62,379 nucleotides of DNA from assembly GCA_020348345.1 (NCBI GenBank), contig CP070748.1, positions 35,964-98,342 of the forward strand, read 5' to 3'. The position numbers and the translations under genes are program-made. The notes under the pieces are model-generated. The model was not told where the DNA came from. It was given only the letters and a program-made list of their open reading frames with translations, and made no database searches. Source of the DNA: Methanobacteriota archaeon. Its GTDB lineage: Archaea; Thermoplasmatota; Thermoplasmata; UBA10834. This document shows positions 1 through 9,142 of the stretch, in pieces (position 1 is the stretch's first letter; every line of letters begins with the position of its first letter).

Positions 1-480
1 GCGAACGATTACCGTCCCGCGTTGGACCGAATGATGAACGACGCGATGGCAAGACGCGTCGGTATGGTACTCACAACAAAGATAGACCGTGTAGCGCGCT
101 CTGCTAGGAACTTGTTAAACACACTTGAAAAGCTGAAAGCGCGAGGAATTCTCTTCGAGTGCACGGACCAGCCCATAAGCACCGATGAATCGACGGGAAG
201 GTTCCTGCTGACCGTGCTCGGTGCTGTGGCAGAGTTGGAGCGAGAGCTGATAAGCGAACGCACAAAGGCTGGACTTGTCAGAGCGAAGGCCAATGGCAAA
301 CGCCTAGGCCATCCACCGATTGACCTGGATATGGATAGAGTGCGAGAGCTGAGAGAACGAGGCTGGAGCTATCGCCAGATCGCCGAGAAGTTTGGCGTCT
401 CGCATCAGACCATCAAGAACCGTCTAAGATACGGGGTACCTAACGCTGAGAGTGCCAGCGACGTAAAACAGGGGGCATAG
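1..480 (+). CDS. Serine recombinase (resolvase family), 5'-truncated by window edge
   Basis: The reading frame is open from the first base, so the gene starts upstream and the catalytic serine near the N-terminus is outside the window. What remains is the end of the resolvase catalytic domain (TKIDRVARS, then the LGAVAELERELISERTKAG segment typical of the long helix E) and a C-terminal helix-turn-helix (GWSYRQIAEKFGVSHQTIKN) that would bind the recombination site. The family cuts and rejoins DNA at specific sites for transposition, inversion or resolution. The frame ends at an amber TAG (478-480); the same frame stays open beyond it into the tyrosine integrase. Family assignment is firm; whether it acts as resolvase, invertase or transposase cannot be told. 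Confidence 0.88.
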   Translation, partial: ANDYRPALDRMMNDAMARRVGMVLTTKIDRVARSARNLLNTLEKLKARGILFECTDQPISTDESTGRFLLTVLGAVAELERELISERTKAGLVRAKANGKRLGHPPIDLDMDRVRELRERGWSYRQIAEKFGVSHQTIKNRLRYGVPNAESASDVKQGA

Positions 481-612
481 GAAATAGACGATAAGTTTAC
501 GTTAGGTCCCGCCAATGTCCCTACCGAGGATGCCAATGCGACTCGGAGAGTCGGCAAGGTACGCCTCAGTGGTAAACGGAAGGGCAAGAAGGGCAGAGGG
601 GGTGCTCGGTCA

Positions 613-1698
613 ATGGGCAGGTACCCTCTGAGAACATGGATAGGTAGGTACATGGACGCAAATGCGCAATATCTCGCCGAGACAACGCTGGATACTCGCA
701 CAAGGGTATTCCGTGGCATAGACCGAGATTATGCGCTTGTGCTGGCTAGAGAACGGGAGAAAGCGACACTGAGAGGGGTGCAATGTGATATGTCACCTAA
801 CCCTGAGAAATGGTCGGAAAGAGAGGTAGTCGCTCTGTTATCTTTCTGGGCTACTGAAGGAGTAGCCCATTCGACCCAGCGACAGAGAATTAGCGCTCTC
901 GGCAAGTTGCTCGATTTTGTCGGCAATCCCGTCCTGAACCAGCTGAAAGCCAAACAACCACATATCTTCCCGACTGGACGCTCCGAACGCAAGGATGCGC
1001 TTTCGACAGAAGAGGTATCGCGTATACTCAATGCATCCAAACGACGCGGGGGGTTCACAGGCGCCGAGGCAGAGTTCTTCTTTGCCATGTGTGCCTATAC
1101 GGGAGTCAGACAGAGAGAGCTTATCCTGTCTGAGATCGGCGATATAGACATGGAGCGCTGGGAGTTTACCGTCCGTCACCCCAAGGGAGAACATCGGTAT
1201 GGCCGAAAGCGTATCCTGCCTATACCCAAGCCTATCAGGTCGATTGTGGCCGACTACTTGCATCAGCGAGAGGTTATGTTGTTACAGAGCGGTATGATAC
1301 AAGCTGCCCCTCTCATACCGAGTACTAGACGGCCAGGAAAACCCGTTTCGTCCAGCACCGTATCCTATTGGGTCAGACATACCATGGCGCTAGTAGATGC
1401 CGATGACGGCATGAGTGATGCATTGCCCTTCAGCACTCACGCCCTTAGACGGTCATACGGCCAAATGCTGCTCGATAAGGGAGTATCCGTCGAAACGGTG
1501 TCCCTCATGCTCGGGCACGACAGCACAAAAACCACTGAGGCATGGTATTGCCGAAAGGATGACTCCATAGCCAGGCGTGAGGTCAATCAAACCTTCGCCG
1601 ATAGCGAGGAATCAGTGTCAGGTATCCCAAGACCGATGGAACGAAAAAGGCCTGAATTGACACCGGAGCCAGTACCCTCACTGGAATATCAGACATGA
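613..1698 (+). CDS. Tyrosine recombinase / phage-type integrase
   Basis: 361 residues. The N-terminal ~130 residues look like a SAM-like core-binding domain; the catalytic domain follows. Active-site signatures are visible in order: TGVRQREL (first Arg), a basic beta-hairpin region (PKGEHRYGRKR) with a candidate Lys, STHALRRSYG (His-x-x-Arg), LMLGHDS (His) and the nucleophile Tyr in EAWYCR. All expected residues are present, so it is probably active. It would integrate or excise a mobile element. ATG 613 is the first conventional start, but the frame is open back to the amber codon at 478-480 through a basic, linker-like stretch. It lies directly after a serine recombinase fragment, marking the edge of a mobile or formerly mobile segment. 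No att repeat was recognised. Confidence 0.9.
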   Translation: MGRYPLRTWIGRYMDANAQYLAETTLDTRTRVFRGIDRDYALVLAREREKATLRGVQCDMSPNPEKWSEREVVALLSFWATEGVAHSTQRQRISALGKLLDFVGNPVLNQLKAKQPHIFPTGRSERKDALSTEEVSRILNASKRRGGFTGAEAEFFFAMCAYTGVRQRELILSEIGDIDMERWEFTVRHPKGEHRYGRKRILPIPKPIRSIVADYLHQREVMLLQSGMIQAAPLIPSTRRPGKPVSSSTVSYWVRHTMALVDADDGMSDALPFSTHALRRSYGQMLLDKGVSVETVSLMLGHDSTKTTEAWYCRKDDSIARREVNQTFADSEESVSGIPRPMERKRPELTPEPVPSLEYQT

Positions 1699-1767
1699 TA
1701 GAGGAGACGATACCTTTAATAACATTGACCAGGATGAGAACACATATAGGTTCTGCCAGAGGGCTCG

Positions 1768-4700
1768 TTGCCTCCGGCATATTCGACGGGAGCTTGGTTT
1801 GAGTTGACCGGCAACTACCTCAAGAGCCTCCAGCTTGCGAAGCAGCTTGAGCAGCGAGCAAAGGAGGCCACTCAGAACAAGAAGCTAGCTGAGGAGGAGC
1901 GAGAAGCTCTGCAGAAGCTGATCGACCTATGCGAAGCGAGCGATGTGGATCTGTCGGGCGTGGATAAGCTCCTTAGTGAATTCTCGGCATCGATGAACTC
2001 GAAGGATTATCCGTCGGCCGTGAGTCACGCCAGAAAGGCAATGGAGTCCGCGAAGGATGCGTATATCCAGAAGATCGCCGACGTCGGGGACTCTGTAGAT
2101 GCGTTGCTGAGGCTGATAGGCGCGCCCGAAGGAGAGTCGAAGGGCGCCCTTGCGAAGCTCGAGAAGAGCAAGGAACTCGTTTTGAAGGAAGAACTCGAAG
2201 ATGCAATGAAACAGGCCAGGAGCGCCTACGACGCGGCCGAGAGAACTTTCCACGAACAATTCTCTTCTAGGTATTCTCAAGCGCAGGACATAATCAACCA
2301 AGCCAAGGAGATGGGCGAGGACGTCAGCCTGTTCGAAGACCTCCTGCAGAGAGCCAAGTCGGCGCTCGAGAAGCAGGATTACGAGAACGGCATATCCCAG
2401 TTGAACGAAGCACTGGAAGGCGCAGGCGAGAATCTCAAGGTTCAGATTGAAGACGCTATATCGAAGGCGGACGACCTGACCCGAGCTGGCGAGGACATCG
2501 GTGCGAGCATGGATAGAGTCGGCAGCCACATGGAACGGGCAAAATCTGCTCTTGAATCTCTCAGATATAGAGACGCGTTGAGTTATTCCAAAAGAGCTGA
2601 AAGCGAAGCGGAGAAAGCCATATCTAGCAAACTATCCGAGAATATCCGCGAGGTCAAGGAAGCCATAACATCGATGGAGACCGGGGATGAGGACTCCCAG
2701 GAATCCCGAGAGCTTCTCGACAGGGCTCAGGAGGCAATCAGGGGCAAGCGATACACCGACGCCATCAATGCATACAACGAAGCCAAGGGGAAGATGCACG
2801 AGATCCACTTCCAGGCCGTCCTTGGCGTGATTGCCAAGGCAAAGAACAAGTTCGTGCTGGCAAAGAAGGTCGGCGTCGATATGAGCAAGGCCATAGAGCT
2901 TCTCAACTCATCCAGGAAGAAGCTTCGCGCGGGAGAATTCCAGGACGCGATCAAGCTGGCAGCGGAGAGCGAGGACGCAGTGGAAGCTTCGCTTCAGCTC
3001 TTCTATCGCGCGAGAGACGAGCTGGTGGAGCTGACGAAGATTGTGAAGCTCCTGAAAGATCTTGGAGAGGACGTCGAGGATGCGAAACTGCGTCTGGATG
3101 AAGCAAAAAGGGCGTTCGAGAAGAAGAACTACGCAAAATCGTCTGCATCTTCTTCCGAAGGCATCTCGAACGCTAGGAAGTCGGTGTATGACATCGCGCG
3201 CGCAAAAACAGATCGCGCGGACAGCATTGTCAAGCTGGGCAGAGCCATCAGGGCAGACATATCCGAAGCAGAGACTGCCCTTCAGAAGACTGCAGAGGCG
3301 ATCTCGAACGAGAATCTTTCGAATGCAGTCGACCTCGCAAGCGAGAGCCTGGAGGCGGCGACCAGTGCCGTGACTGCGGCTCTCAACTCAAGGCTGCGCA
3401 GCCTGGACCAGTTCGTAGACGGTTTTCCCAAGCAAGATGAAATCGCTGATGCTGTAAGGGAGAAGATAGCGGAAGCGAGAGTTCGCATCGAATCCGGAGA
3501 CCTAGAGGAGACGAACGACATCATCAGCGAGATTACCGTCAGTCTGGAGAACGTTGGCAAGGAGGAGTGTGAAAGGCTCATCGCTGTCGCACGTGAAGCT
3601 CTGGAGGTTGCGAAGTTCGTGGGTGTCGATCCAGGCTTAGTCGAAGGAGCATTCGACGATGTTGACGTCCTTGTCGAGAAGAAATCCTATGATGAAGCGA
3701 TGGCCAAGATAAAAGAGATCAAGATGCAGGTTGATGAGGCCTCTTTCAGATCGCTTCAGGCGGAGTTCTCTTCCGTGAAGGATGGCCTGGAGGAGGCGAG
3801 AGCCCTCGACATTGATATCAGCGAACTGAAGAACCAGCTTAGGGAGGCTAGGGAAAAGGCCGATTCTCACGACTTCAGAAGGTCGTATGAGATGACTGTG
3901 GTATTGAAAACCTCCGTAGGCGGGATGATTACGAGACACGACGCTGTCAAGGAGAAGATCCGAAGGGCGGAGGGACTCATTCAGGACGCTGTCGCGAACA
4001 AGGCGGATATAGCCGGCCTCGATGATACTCTGGATGATGCGAAGAGAATCTTGACCGAAGGTAGATTGGACGAAGCGGAAAGCCGCCTGGACGGACTGAT
4101 AGGCGAGACAGAGAAGCGGATGGCGATGTACCTCTCCGCGAAGCTCATACTCGCCGCAAAGGAGAATCTGGAACTTGCGGCATCACACGGGATCGACGTC
4201 GAGGATGCGAAGGAGTTCCTTTCGAAAGCAAAGGACGAGATGAAGAACAAGAACTACGACGGAGCGCTTGAATTCAGCAGGAAATCCGAAACCGAGGCCA
4301 ATGAATCACTCGAAAAGGGCATCGTTGAGCTACTGAAAGATGTCCGCAAGATGATCACCGAGGCGAAGAACGTCAGCATGGACACCGTCAACGCGGAGAA
4401 ACTTGTTAAGAAAGCGGACTCCCTGATCGACATTGAAGACTATGCGGGCGCGCTGGGTTGTATAGACTCCGCGAAGGAGGACATAGACCACGTCAGAAAC
4501 CTCAACGCACACGCGACGGCCGAGATCAAATCAGCACGATCCAGCCTCAAGGAGGCTGAGATGCTCAACATGGCAGTGGACCAACCACGTGAGATGCTGG
4601 ACCAGGCGGTTGAAGCGCTCACGAGGCACCAGTATGCCATTGCTCTGGAACTCGCGAAGAAATCCTCCGAGGCGTCCATCGAGATAACGAAGGAGAGCGT

Positions 4701-6318
4701 TTGGAAGACTCTGGAGGACTTCAAGGGCCGCATTGCCAAGGCCGCTGAGGATGGCGTCTATGTGGGCACTGCAGAGCGATGCGTGGCTGAAGGCATCGAA
4801 GCATTCAATGAGAAGAGGTACAAGGATTCGCTCAAGCTCGCTATGAAGTGCGAGGCTGAGATGGAACGGGCAGAGCTGCAGAGAGAGATCAGCACACAAG
4901 CGGTGCAGAACGCCCGGAAGAAGCTGACGGACGCAGGCAATGAGGGCATTTCTGCGAACAAGGCGGAGAAGGCGGTCAAGAAGGCAGAGCAGTTGCTGTC
5001 GAAAGGGAAATACACCGAGGCTCTGGCAGCAGCCATCGAGAGCGGCGACATCCTTCACGAGATCAGGGAACAGTACGATAGCTCCAGAATCGAGCTCAGC
5101 GCCGTGCGGGAGCAGCTCGAGAGGCTGCGGAAGGTGAAGATCGACACATCAGACTGCGATGAGACCCTCGAGATGGCCAGGGAATTCTTGGCCAAGCAGG
5201 ACTTCGACAAGTTCGCAGACGCTCTCGCGAGATGTTCAGCTAATGCGGGCGCTCTTTTCGAGAACTCGGTGAGTGATCTGATGGAGGATTCGCGAAAGAA
5301 GGTATCACTTGCCAAGTCACTGGGCATAAACACAAAGGCATGTGAGGACCTGCTCGAAGTGGCGAACACTTCATTCTCGGAGAAGCTATGGGATTTCGCT
5401 TACCAGCAGGCAGAGGAATGCAGCAGCAAATGCATCGAACTCATCGACAAGAAGCTCGGCGGGTTGCTCAAGGATGCAACAGCGAGGCTGGAAGCGCTCG
5501 GTCAGGCTGGCGCCAGCATGAACCGGATGCGAGAAGCCATAGAGCAAGCTCAGAGCTTCAGCCAATCTGGAGATCATGTTAAGGCATTTGACATTCTGAT
5601 GGACGTCGACCAGAAGATATCATTGGTGGAGGATTCGAACAAGAAATTCATCGATATTTCGATTGCTGCTGAGAGCGCCATCGAGAACCTGAGGCGCCTC
5701 GGAGGGGAGGTTCGAGAAGCCGAAAGGTTGCTGGATTTGGCCGATCTCGAGAAGGAGAAGGACTACGACTCCGCGATCGAGCTCGTTGCTGAAGCACTCG
5801 ACACTGCTCAGACCAATCTCGAATCATACGCTCCAGACATCGATGGAAGCATCGGGGCCGATGGATTGTACCGAGACCAGGAGAGCGATGTCGTCATAGT
5901 GCTGAGGAACAAAGGCAAGGCGGAAGCAAGAGCGATCACCGTGGATCTCTCCGGCGAATTCGAAGTCGTTTCCGTCAAAGAACCGCCGTCCGTGGCTCCT
6001 GCGGGCGAGGAACGGATAGTGGCGAGAATCATACCCAAGGTGGATGATGAGCTCGTTGTCACAGCGAACGTTACTGTTCGAAGGCCGTTTGATGCCATAA
6101 CCGATACGATGGAGCTCGAAGGTAAGCTGAAGGTGTATCCCGCAGGACCTCCTTTTAAGATCGCTCGGGCGGAAGGCGTCGCCAAGTGCGAAGTGTGCAA
6201 GGGAAGGATCAAGGAAGGGTTCGATGTGGTTTCCTGCAGATGCGGCAGCGAGCACCACCTGACCTGTGCAAAGCGATTGAAATCCTGCCCGGTGTGCTCT
6301 CAGGAATATCAGTTCTAG
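1768..6318 (+). CDS. Giant helical-repeat protein with Ig-like and RING-like zinc C-terminus
   Basis: 1516 residues, function unknown. Residues ~1-1350 are about twenty degenerate units of 60-66 residues with a consensus like 'AKxxGxDVxxAxxLLxxAKxALxxKDYxxALxxA': charged, Ala/Leu/Lys/Glu-rich helices that resemble TPR or coiled-coil hairpins. Residues ~1352-1460 form a predicted beta-rich CARDB-like domain (GLYRDQESDVVIVLRNKGKA). The last ~45 residues carry a RING or treble-clef-like zinc module: CEVC, CRC, HH, C and CPVC. No signal peptide or membrane segment is seen, so it is probably cytosolic. The start is uncertain: TTG 1768 has AGAGGG just upstream, and TTG 1804 is the alternative. It ends exactly where the convergent tldE gene ends. 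A scaffold role is inference. Confidence 0.8.
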   Translation: MPPAYSTGAWFELTGNYLKSLQLAKQLEQRAKEATQNKKLAEEEREALQKLIDLCEASDVDLSGVDKLLSEFSASMNSKDYPSAVSHARKAMESAKDAYIQKIADVGDSVDALLRLIGAPEGESKGALAKLEKSKELVLKEELEDAMKQARSAYDAAERTFHEQFSSRYSQAQDIINQAKEMGEDVSLFEDLLQRAKSALEKQDYENGISQLNEALEGAGENLKVQIEDAISKADDLTRAGEDIGASMDRVGSHMERAKSALESLRYRDALSYSKRAESEAEKAISSKLSENIREVKEAITSMETGDEDSQESRELLDRAQEAIRGKRYTDAINAYNEAKGKMHEIHFQAVLGVIAKAKNKFVLAKKVGVDMSKAIELLNSSRKKLRAGEFQDAIKLAAESEDAVEASLQLFYRARDELVELTKIVKLLKDLGEDVEDAKLRLDEAKRAFEKKNYAKSSASSSEGISNARKSVYDIARAKTDRADSIVKLGRAIRADISEAETALQKTAEAISNENLSNAVDLASESLEAATSAVTAALNSRLRSLDQFVDGFPKQDEIADAVREKIAEARVRIESGDLEETNDIISEITVSLENVGKEECERLIAVAREALEVAKFVGVDPGLVEGAFDDVDVLVEKKSYDEAMAKIKEIKMQVDEASFRSLQAEFSSVKDGLEEARALDIDISELKNQLREAREKADSHDFRRSYEMTVVLKTSVGGMITRHDAVKEKIRRAEGLIQDAVANKADIAGLDDTLDDAKRILTEGRLDEAESRLDGLIGETEKRMAMYLSAKLILAAKENLELAASHGIDVEDAKEFLSKAKDEMKNKNYDGALEFSRKSETEANESLEKGIVELLKDVRKMITEAKNVSMDTVNAEKLVKKADSLIDIEDYAGALGCIDSAKEDIDHVRNLNAHATAEIKSARSSLKEAEMLNMAVDQPREMLDQAVEALTRHQYAIALELAKKSSEASIEITKESVWKTLEDFKGRIAKAAEDGVYVGTAERCVAEGIEAFNEKRYKDSLKLAMKCEAEMERAELQREISTQAVQNARKKLTDAGNEGISANKAEKAVKKAEQLLSKGKYTEALAAAIESGDILHEIREQYDSSRIELSAVREQLERLRKVKIDTSDCDETLEMAREFLAKQDFDKFADALARCSANAGALFENSVSDLMEDSRKKVSLAKSLGINTKACEDLLEVANTSFSEKLWDFAYQQAEECSSKCIELIDKKLGGLLKDATARLEALGQAGASMNRMREAIEQAQSFSQSGDHVKAFDILMDVDQKISLVEDSNKKFIDISIAAESAIENLRRLGGEVREAERLLDLADLEKEKDYDSAIELVAEALDTAQTNLESYAPDIDGSIGADGLYRDQESDVVIVLRNKGKAEARAITVDLSGEFEVVSVKEPPSVAPAGEERIVARIIPKVDDELVVTANVTVRRPFDAITDTMELEGKLKVYPAGPPFKIARAEGVAKCEVCKGRIKEGFDVVSCRCGSEHHLTCAKRLKSCPVCSQEYQF

Positions 6319-7671
6319 CTATCCTGAGCCTCCAATCCTTGCACTCGATATCCGCAAAGCCGGAGTCTCGACGCCGAAGGCATATCTCTGCTGCTTGCCG
6401 ATGATATCGACCCTTGCGAACATGTCAAGCATGTCGATGCCCATCGTTGCCTGCTGAACGGCGGGCCCGACCTCTCCCTTCTCAATCGCGTACCCCTCCA
6501 TAAGCAGCCCTGAGAACTCCCCAGTCGCGAGGTTGGGCGAGTCGAACGTCACTCTGAGGTACACTCCTTTGTCACACTCGCGGATCATCTCGTCCAGTGA
6601 CGCGTCGCCACATCGCACAACGAGGTTCGAAAAGGATATGGCGGGAGGATCCCAATAGCTCCAGATGGCTCCTCCCCGGGAGGAATTGCCAGTCGTCTCG
6701 ACAGAGTCCTTGCCCGCCGTGTACGTGTCATGAAGATAGGTCTTGAGTTCTCCTTTCTCAATGACCGCTTTTCTCTTGGCCGCAACGCCTTCGCCATCGA
6801 AGGAGGTGCTTCCCACCGCCCAGCCCAGTGTGGGGTCGTCGAGGATCGTCAGAATCTCTGATCCGACCGTGGTTCCGAGCCTTCCCGCCAAGTAGCTCCT
6901 CTTTCGCTGTACGCCCTCTGCATTCGCGCCGCCACCTATCGATGACGCCAGGATGTAGCCCGCAGCGAGTGGGTCCAGAACCACGGGGAAATCGCCAGTC
7001 TCCATCTTCGTCTGTTTCAGCCCGCTGATAGCCTGTTGTTTGGCGCTTTCGCCAACGGCCACGGTAGAATCGGATAGCAACCGCCTGCTCGATGCATAGT
7101 CCATCCCCGAGAACATGGAATCGCCCGAGCGGGCAACCGCCTCCGCAAAGACATCGAAAGAGGTCATTCTCTGGCTTCTGACAAGGCCGTTGCTGTTCGC
7201 TAGGGCGATCTCCGAAGCGGACACGGTTAGTCCGGCGTTCACCGAGGCAACTCGCGCATCATCAGAAGCGGCATCGACTAGCAATAGCAGCATATCGATG
7301 GCTTTCTCCGGCTCAAGCGAGGCCAGGATCGGGTCGTAGAGGCAGTCGATGCTCTGGCAGGGGCTGACCTCGGGAAGGCCCCTGAAATCTGAATCAGGCG
7401 TTCCAGCCCTGGCCTGCGAGACCGCAAGCTCCGCTGCCTTCTCTATATCCTGCTTCTCGTGGCTGGTACAGTAGGCGAATCCCGAGCTCCCGCCCTCATA
7501 CACCCGTACTGCGAGTCCAGGATCGACCGTGTACTCGGCCTGCTTGACGGAGTTTCTCTCCACTTCGGCTGTGGTGGCCCACATATCGACAATGAGGACG
7601 TCACAGATCTCTCCACCTGACTTCTCCACGAGATGGACGACTTCCTCCGCTAGGTCCGATAATCCTGTCAT
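6319..7671 (-). CDS. tldE: TldE/PmbA-family protein (metalloprotease partner subunit)
   Basis: 450 residues. It is homologous to PmbA/TldE, which pairs with TldD to form a protease; in bacteria the pair matures microcin B17 and CcdA. As expected for TldE, no HExxxH zinc motif is present. Recognisable family stretches include EVERNSVKQAEY near the N-terminus, DPLAAGYILASSIGGGANAE, and the C-terminal GEFSGLLMEGYAIEKGEVG. ATG 7671 was chosen because it has a strong ribosome binding site (GGAGGTGATTGC); a longer open frame upstream runs into tldD and is not coding. The gene follows tldD by 11 bp on the same strand, so the two are almost certainly co-transcribed. Confidence 0.93.
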   Translation of the reverse strand: MTGLSDLAEEVVHLVEKSGGEICDVLIVDMWATTAEVERNSVKQAEYTVDPGLAVRVYEGGSSGFAYCTSHEKQDIEKAAELAVSQARAGTPDSDFRGLPEVSPCQSIDCLYDPILASLEPEKAIDMLLLLVDAASDDARVASVNAGLTVSASEIALANSNGLVRSQRMTSFDVFAEAVARSGDSMFSGMDYASSRRLLSDSTVAVGESAKQQAISGLKQTKMETGDFPVVLDPLAAGYILASSIGGGANAEGVQRKRSYLAGRLGTTVGSEILTILDDPTLGWAVGSTSFDGEGVAAKRKAVIEKGELKTYLHDTYTAGKDSVETTGNSSRGGAIWSYWDPPAISFSNLVVRCGDASLDEMIRECDKGVYLRVTFDSPNLATGEFSGLLMEGYAIEKGEVGPAVQQATMGIDMLDMFARVDIIGKQQRYAFGVETPALRISSARIGGSG

Positions 7672-7682
7672 GCAATCACCTC

Positions 7683-9086
7683 CTATGCGAGTCCTCCGAC
7701 GACGACGTTCTGCACTCTGATGTGTGGTCCTCCGTCGGTCGTTCTGGCTTCTTGGCCGGATTTTCCACAGTAGCCAGGATCGACGAGTTTGAAATCGTCT
7801 GCAATGCCAGTGACATCCTTCAACACATTCAGTATGGCCCCCGTCAGGATCGCATCGCGATATCGCTGGCCGATTTCGCCGTTTCGAATATCGTACGCCT
7901 CGTCGCACTTGAACATGAACTGACCCTTCGCAGGCTCGACGTATCCGTACTGCGCTCCCTTTATGAGCAGTCCCTCGTTGATGTCTTCGATGAGCTCATC
8001 CCTCTTCATATCGCCCGGCTCGATGTAGGTGTTGCTCATGCGGATGATCGGGGGGCTTGAATACGAATCGGCTCTCGCCGCACCGTTCGGCGGTCTCCGC
8101 ATTCGGCTGCTTGTCTCCAGGTTATGCATGAACTCCCTCAGAACTCCTTCTTCGATGAGGACGTGTTTTGCAGATTTCACGCCCTCCCAATCATGAGCGA
8201 AATATCCGAAGGTGTCTGCGATAGTGGGGTCGTCTATCAGAGTCACTTTCTCATCCGCAACCACCTTCTCCTCCATTCCCTCCAGTACTGAAGACCCCGA
8301 CAGAATAGCGTCTGCCTCGCATGCATGCCCGAACGCTTCGTGGGCCAGAAGCCCCGTCATCTTGTTGTCCAATACGCATGTGAACTTGCCCGCAGGCACG
8401 GGTTTGGAGTCGAGGAGTCTCACAGCCATCGAAGCGGCGGAGACGCCGCAGTTGCTTGCGGGTTCCGAGCTCACCAGCTCGTACCCGCCAACGTTGCCGA
8501 CTGCATCATGACCTCTCTGGACAGCACCGTCGGACTTGCTCCAGGCTGAGCAGGATGTCAACACCCAGGTCTCGCGGGTCTTCACCAACGATCCGAACGA
8601 GTTCGCGACGACCCTCTCTCCCTCGAAATCGTCGTATCTGGCGCTCCTGCTGATTATCCTGTCGTCATGCGCACTCATGGATTTGTCAAGGCCGAGCACG
8701 AAGGACAGCTTATCCTCGGTGGGTACAGTCGAAGGAGCGGTTCGACAGGGGTATTCACTCCTTACGCGGCAGGACGACATCGAAGCGATCTCAAAGCTCA
8801 GTGTGGCCTTCTCCTTGCTCGCCCTCGCCAGTCTGACGGAGGTCTCTGCAGCCTTCGATAGATCCAGCTTGTCCAAGCCGTTGCAGACTGCGAACCCCCA
8901 ACCCCCTCCTATGAAGGCTCGTATGCCGCAGCCCTTTTCGATCTTGGACGTGACAGTCTTGGTCTTACCATCCATTGCGATTATGCTCGTTCCAGAGGCG
9001 GACTCCATCCTCAGATCGGCGAACTCCGCCCCAAGGCTCAACGCGCGTTCTATGGCCGCTTCGGCTTTGTCTTCCAAACGAATCAT
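7683..9086 (-). CDS. tldD: TldD-family zinc metalloprotease
   Basis: 467 residues. It is the catalytic subunit of the TldD/TldE pair: the zinc motif HEAFGH is at about residue 250 (HExxxH), followed by an acidic residue (CEAD). The C-terminal GQEARTTDGGPHIRVQN stretch is characteristic of the family. ATG 9086 was chosen because the upstream extension would overlap the end of hutH and shows no family similarity. It lies 56 bp after hutH and 11 bp before tldE, all on the minus strand. The substrate cannot be inferred; archaeal TldD/E pairs are generally linked to small-peptide degradation or maturation. Confidence 0.93.
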   Translation of the reverse strand: MIRLEDKAEAAIERALSLGAEFADLRMESASGTSIIAMDGKTKTVTSKIEKGCGIRAFIGGGWGFAVCNGLDKLDLSKAAETSVRLARASKEKATLSFEIASMSSCRVRSEYPCRTAPSTVPTEDKLSFVLGLDKSMSAHDDRIISRSARYDDFEGERVVANSFGSLVKTRETWVLTSCSAWSKSDGAVQRGHDAVGNVGGYELVSSEPASNCGVSAASMAVRLLDSKPVPAGKFTCVLDNKMTGLLAHEAFGHACEADAILSGSSVLEGMEEKVVADEKVTLIDDPTIADTFGYFAHDWEGVKSAKHVLIEEGVLREFMHNLETSSRMRRPPNGAARADSYSSPPIIRMSNTYIEPGDMKRDELIEDINEGLLIKGAQYGYVEPAKGQFMFKCDEAYDIRNGEIGQRYRDAILTGAILNVLKDVTGIADDFKLVDPGYCGKSGQEARTTDGGPHIRVQNVVVGGLA

Positions 9087-9142
9087 CCCCGAGTTGTCTG
9101 CGTATTCCTTCTCTCCTCGCCGGCTCCTTCCTGCATTCTGTG

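Noticed and set aside
478..480. Amber TAG as genome-wide pyrrolysine codon
   Set aside because: Several other genes here end in TAG (6318, 18062, 27718, 33547, 54027), so TAG is an ordinary stop; only the recombinase pair was kept as a local oddity.
1768..6318. DNA-level tandem repeat
   Set aside because: The repeats are at the protein level only; nucleotide copies are strongly diverged and no CRISPR-like direct repeat was seen here or elsewhere.
7669..7908. Upstream extension of tldE
   Set aside because: It overlaps tldD, lacks family similarity, and ATG 7671 has a strong ribosome binding site.
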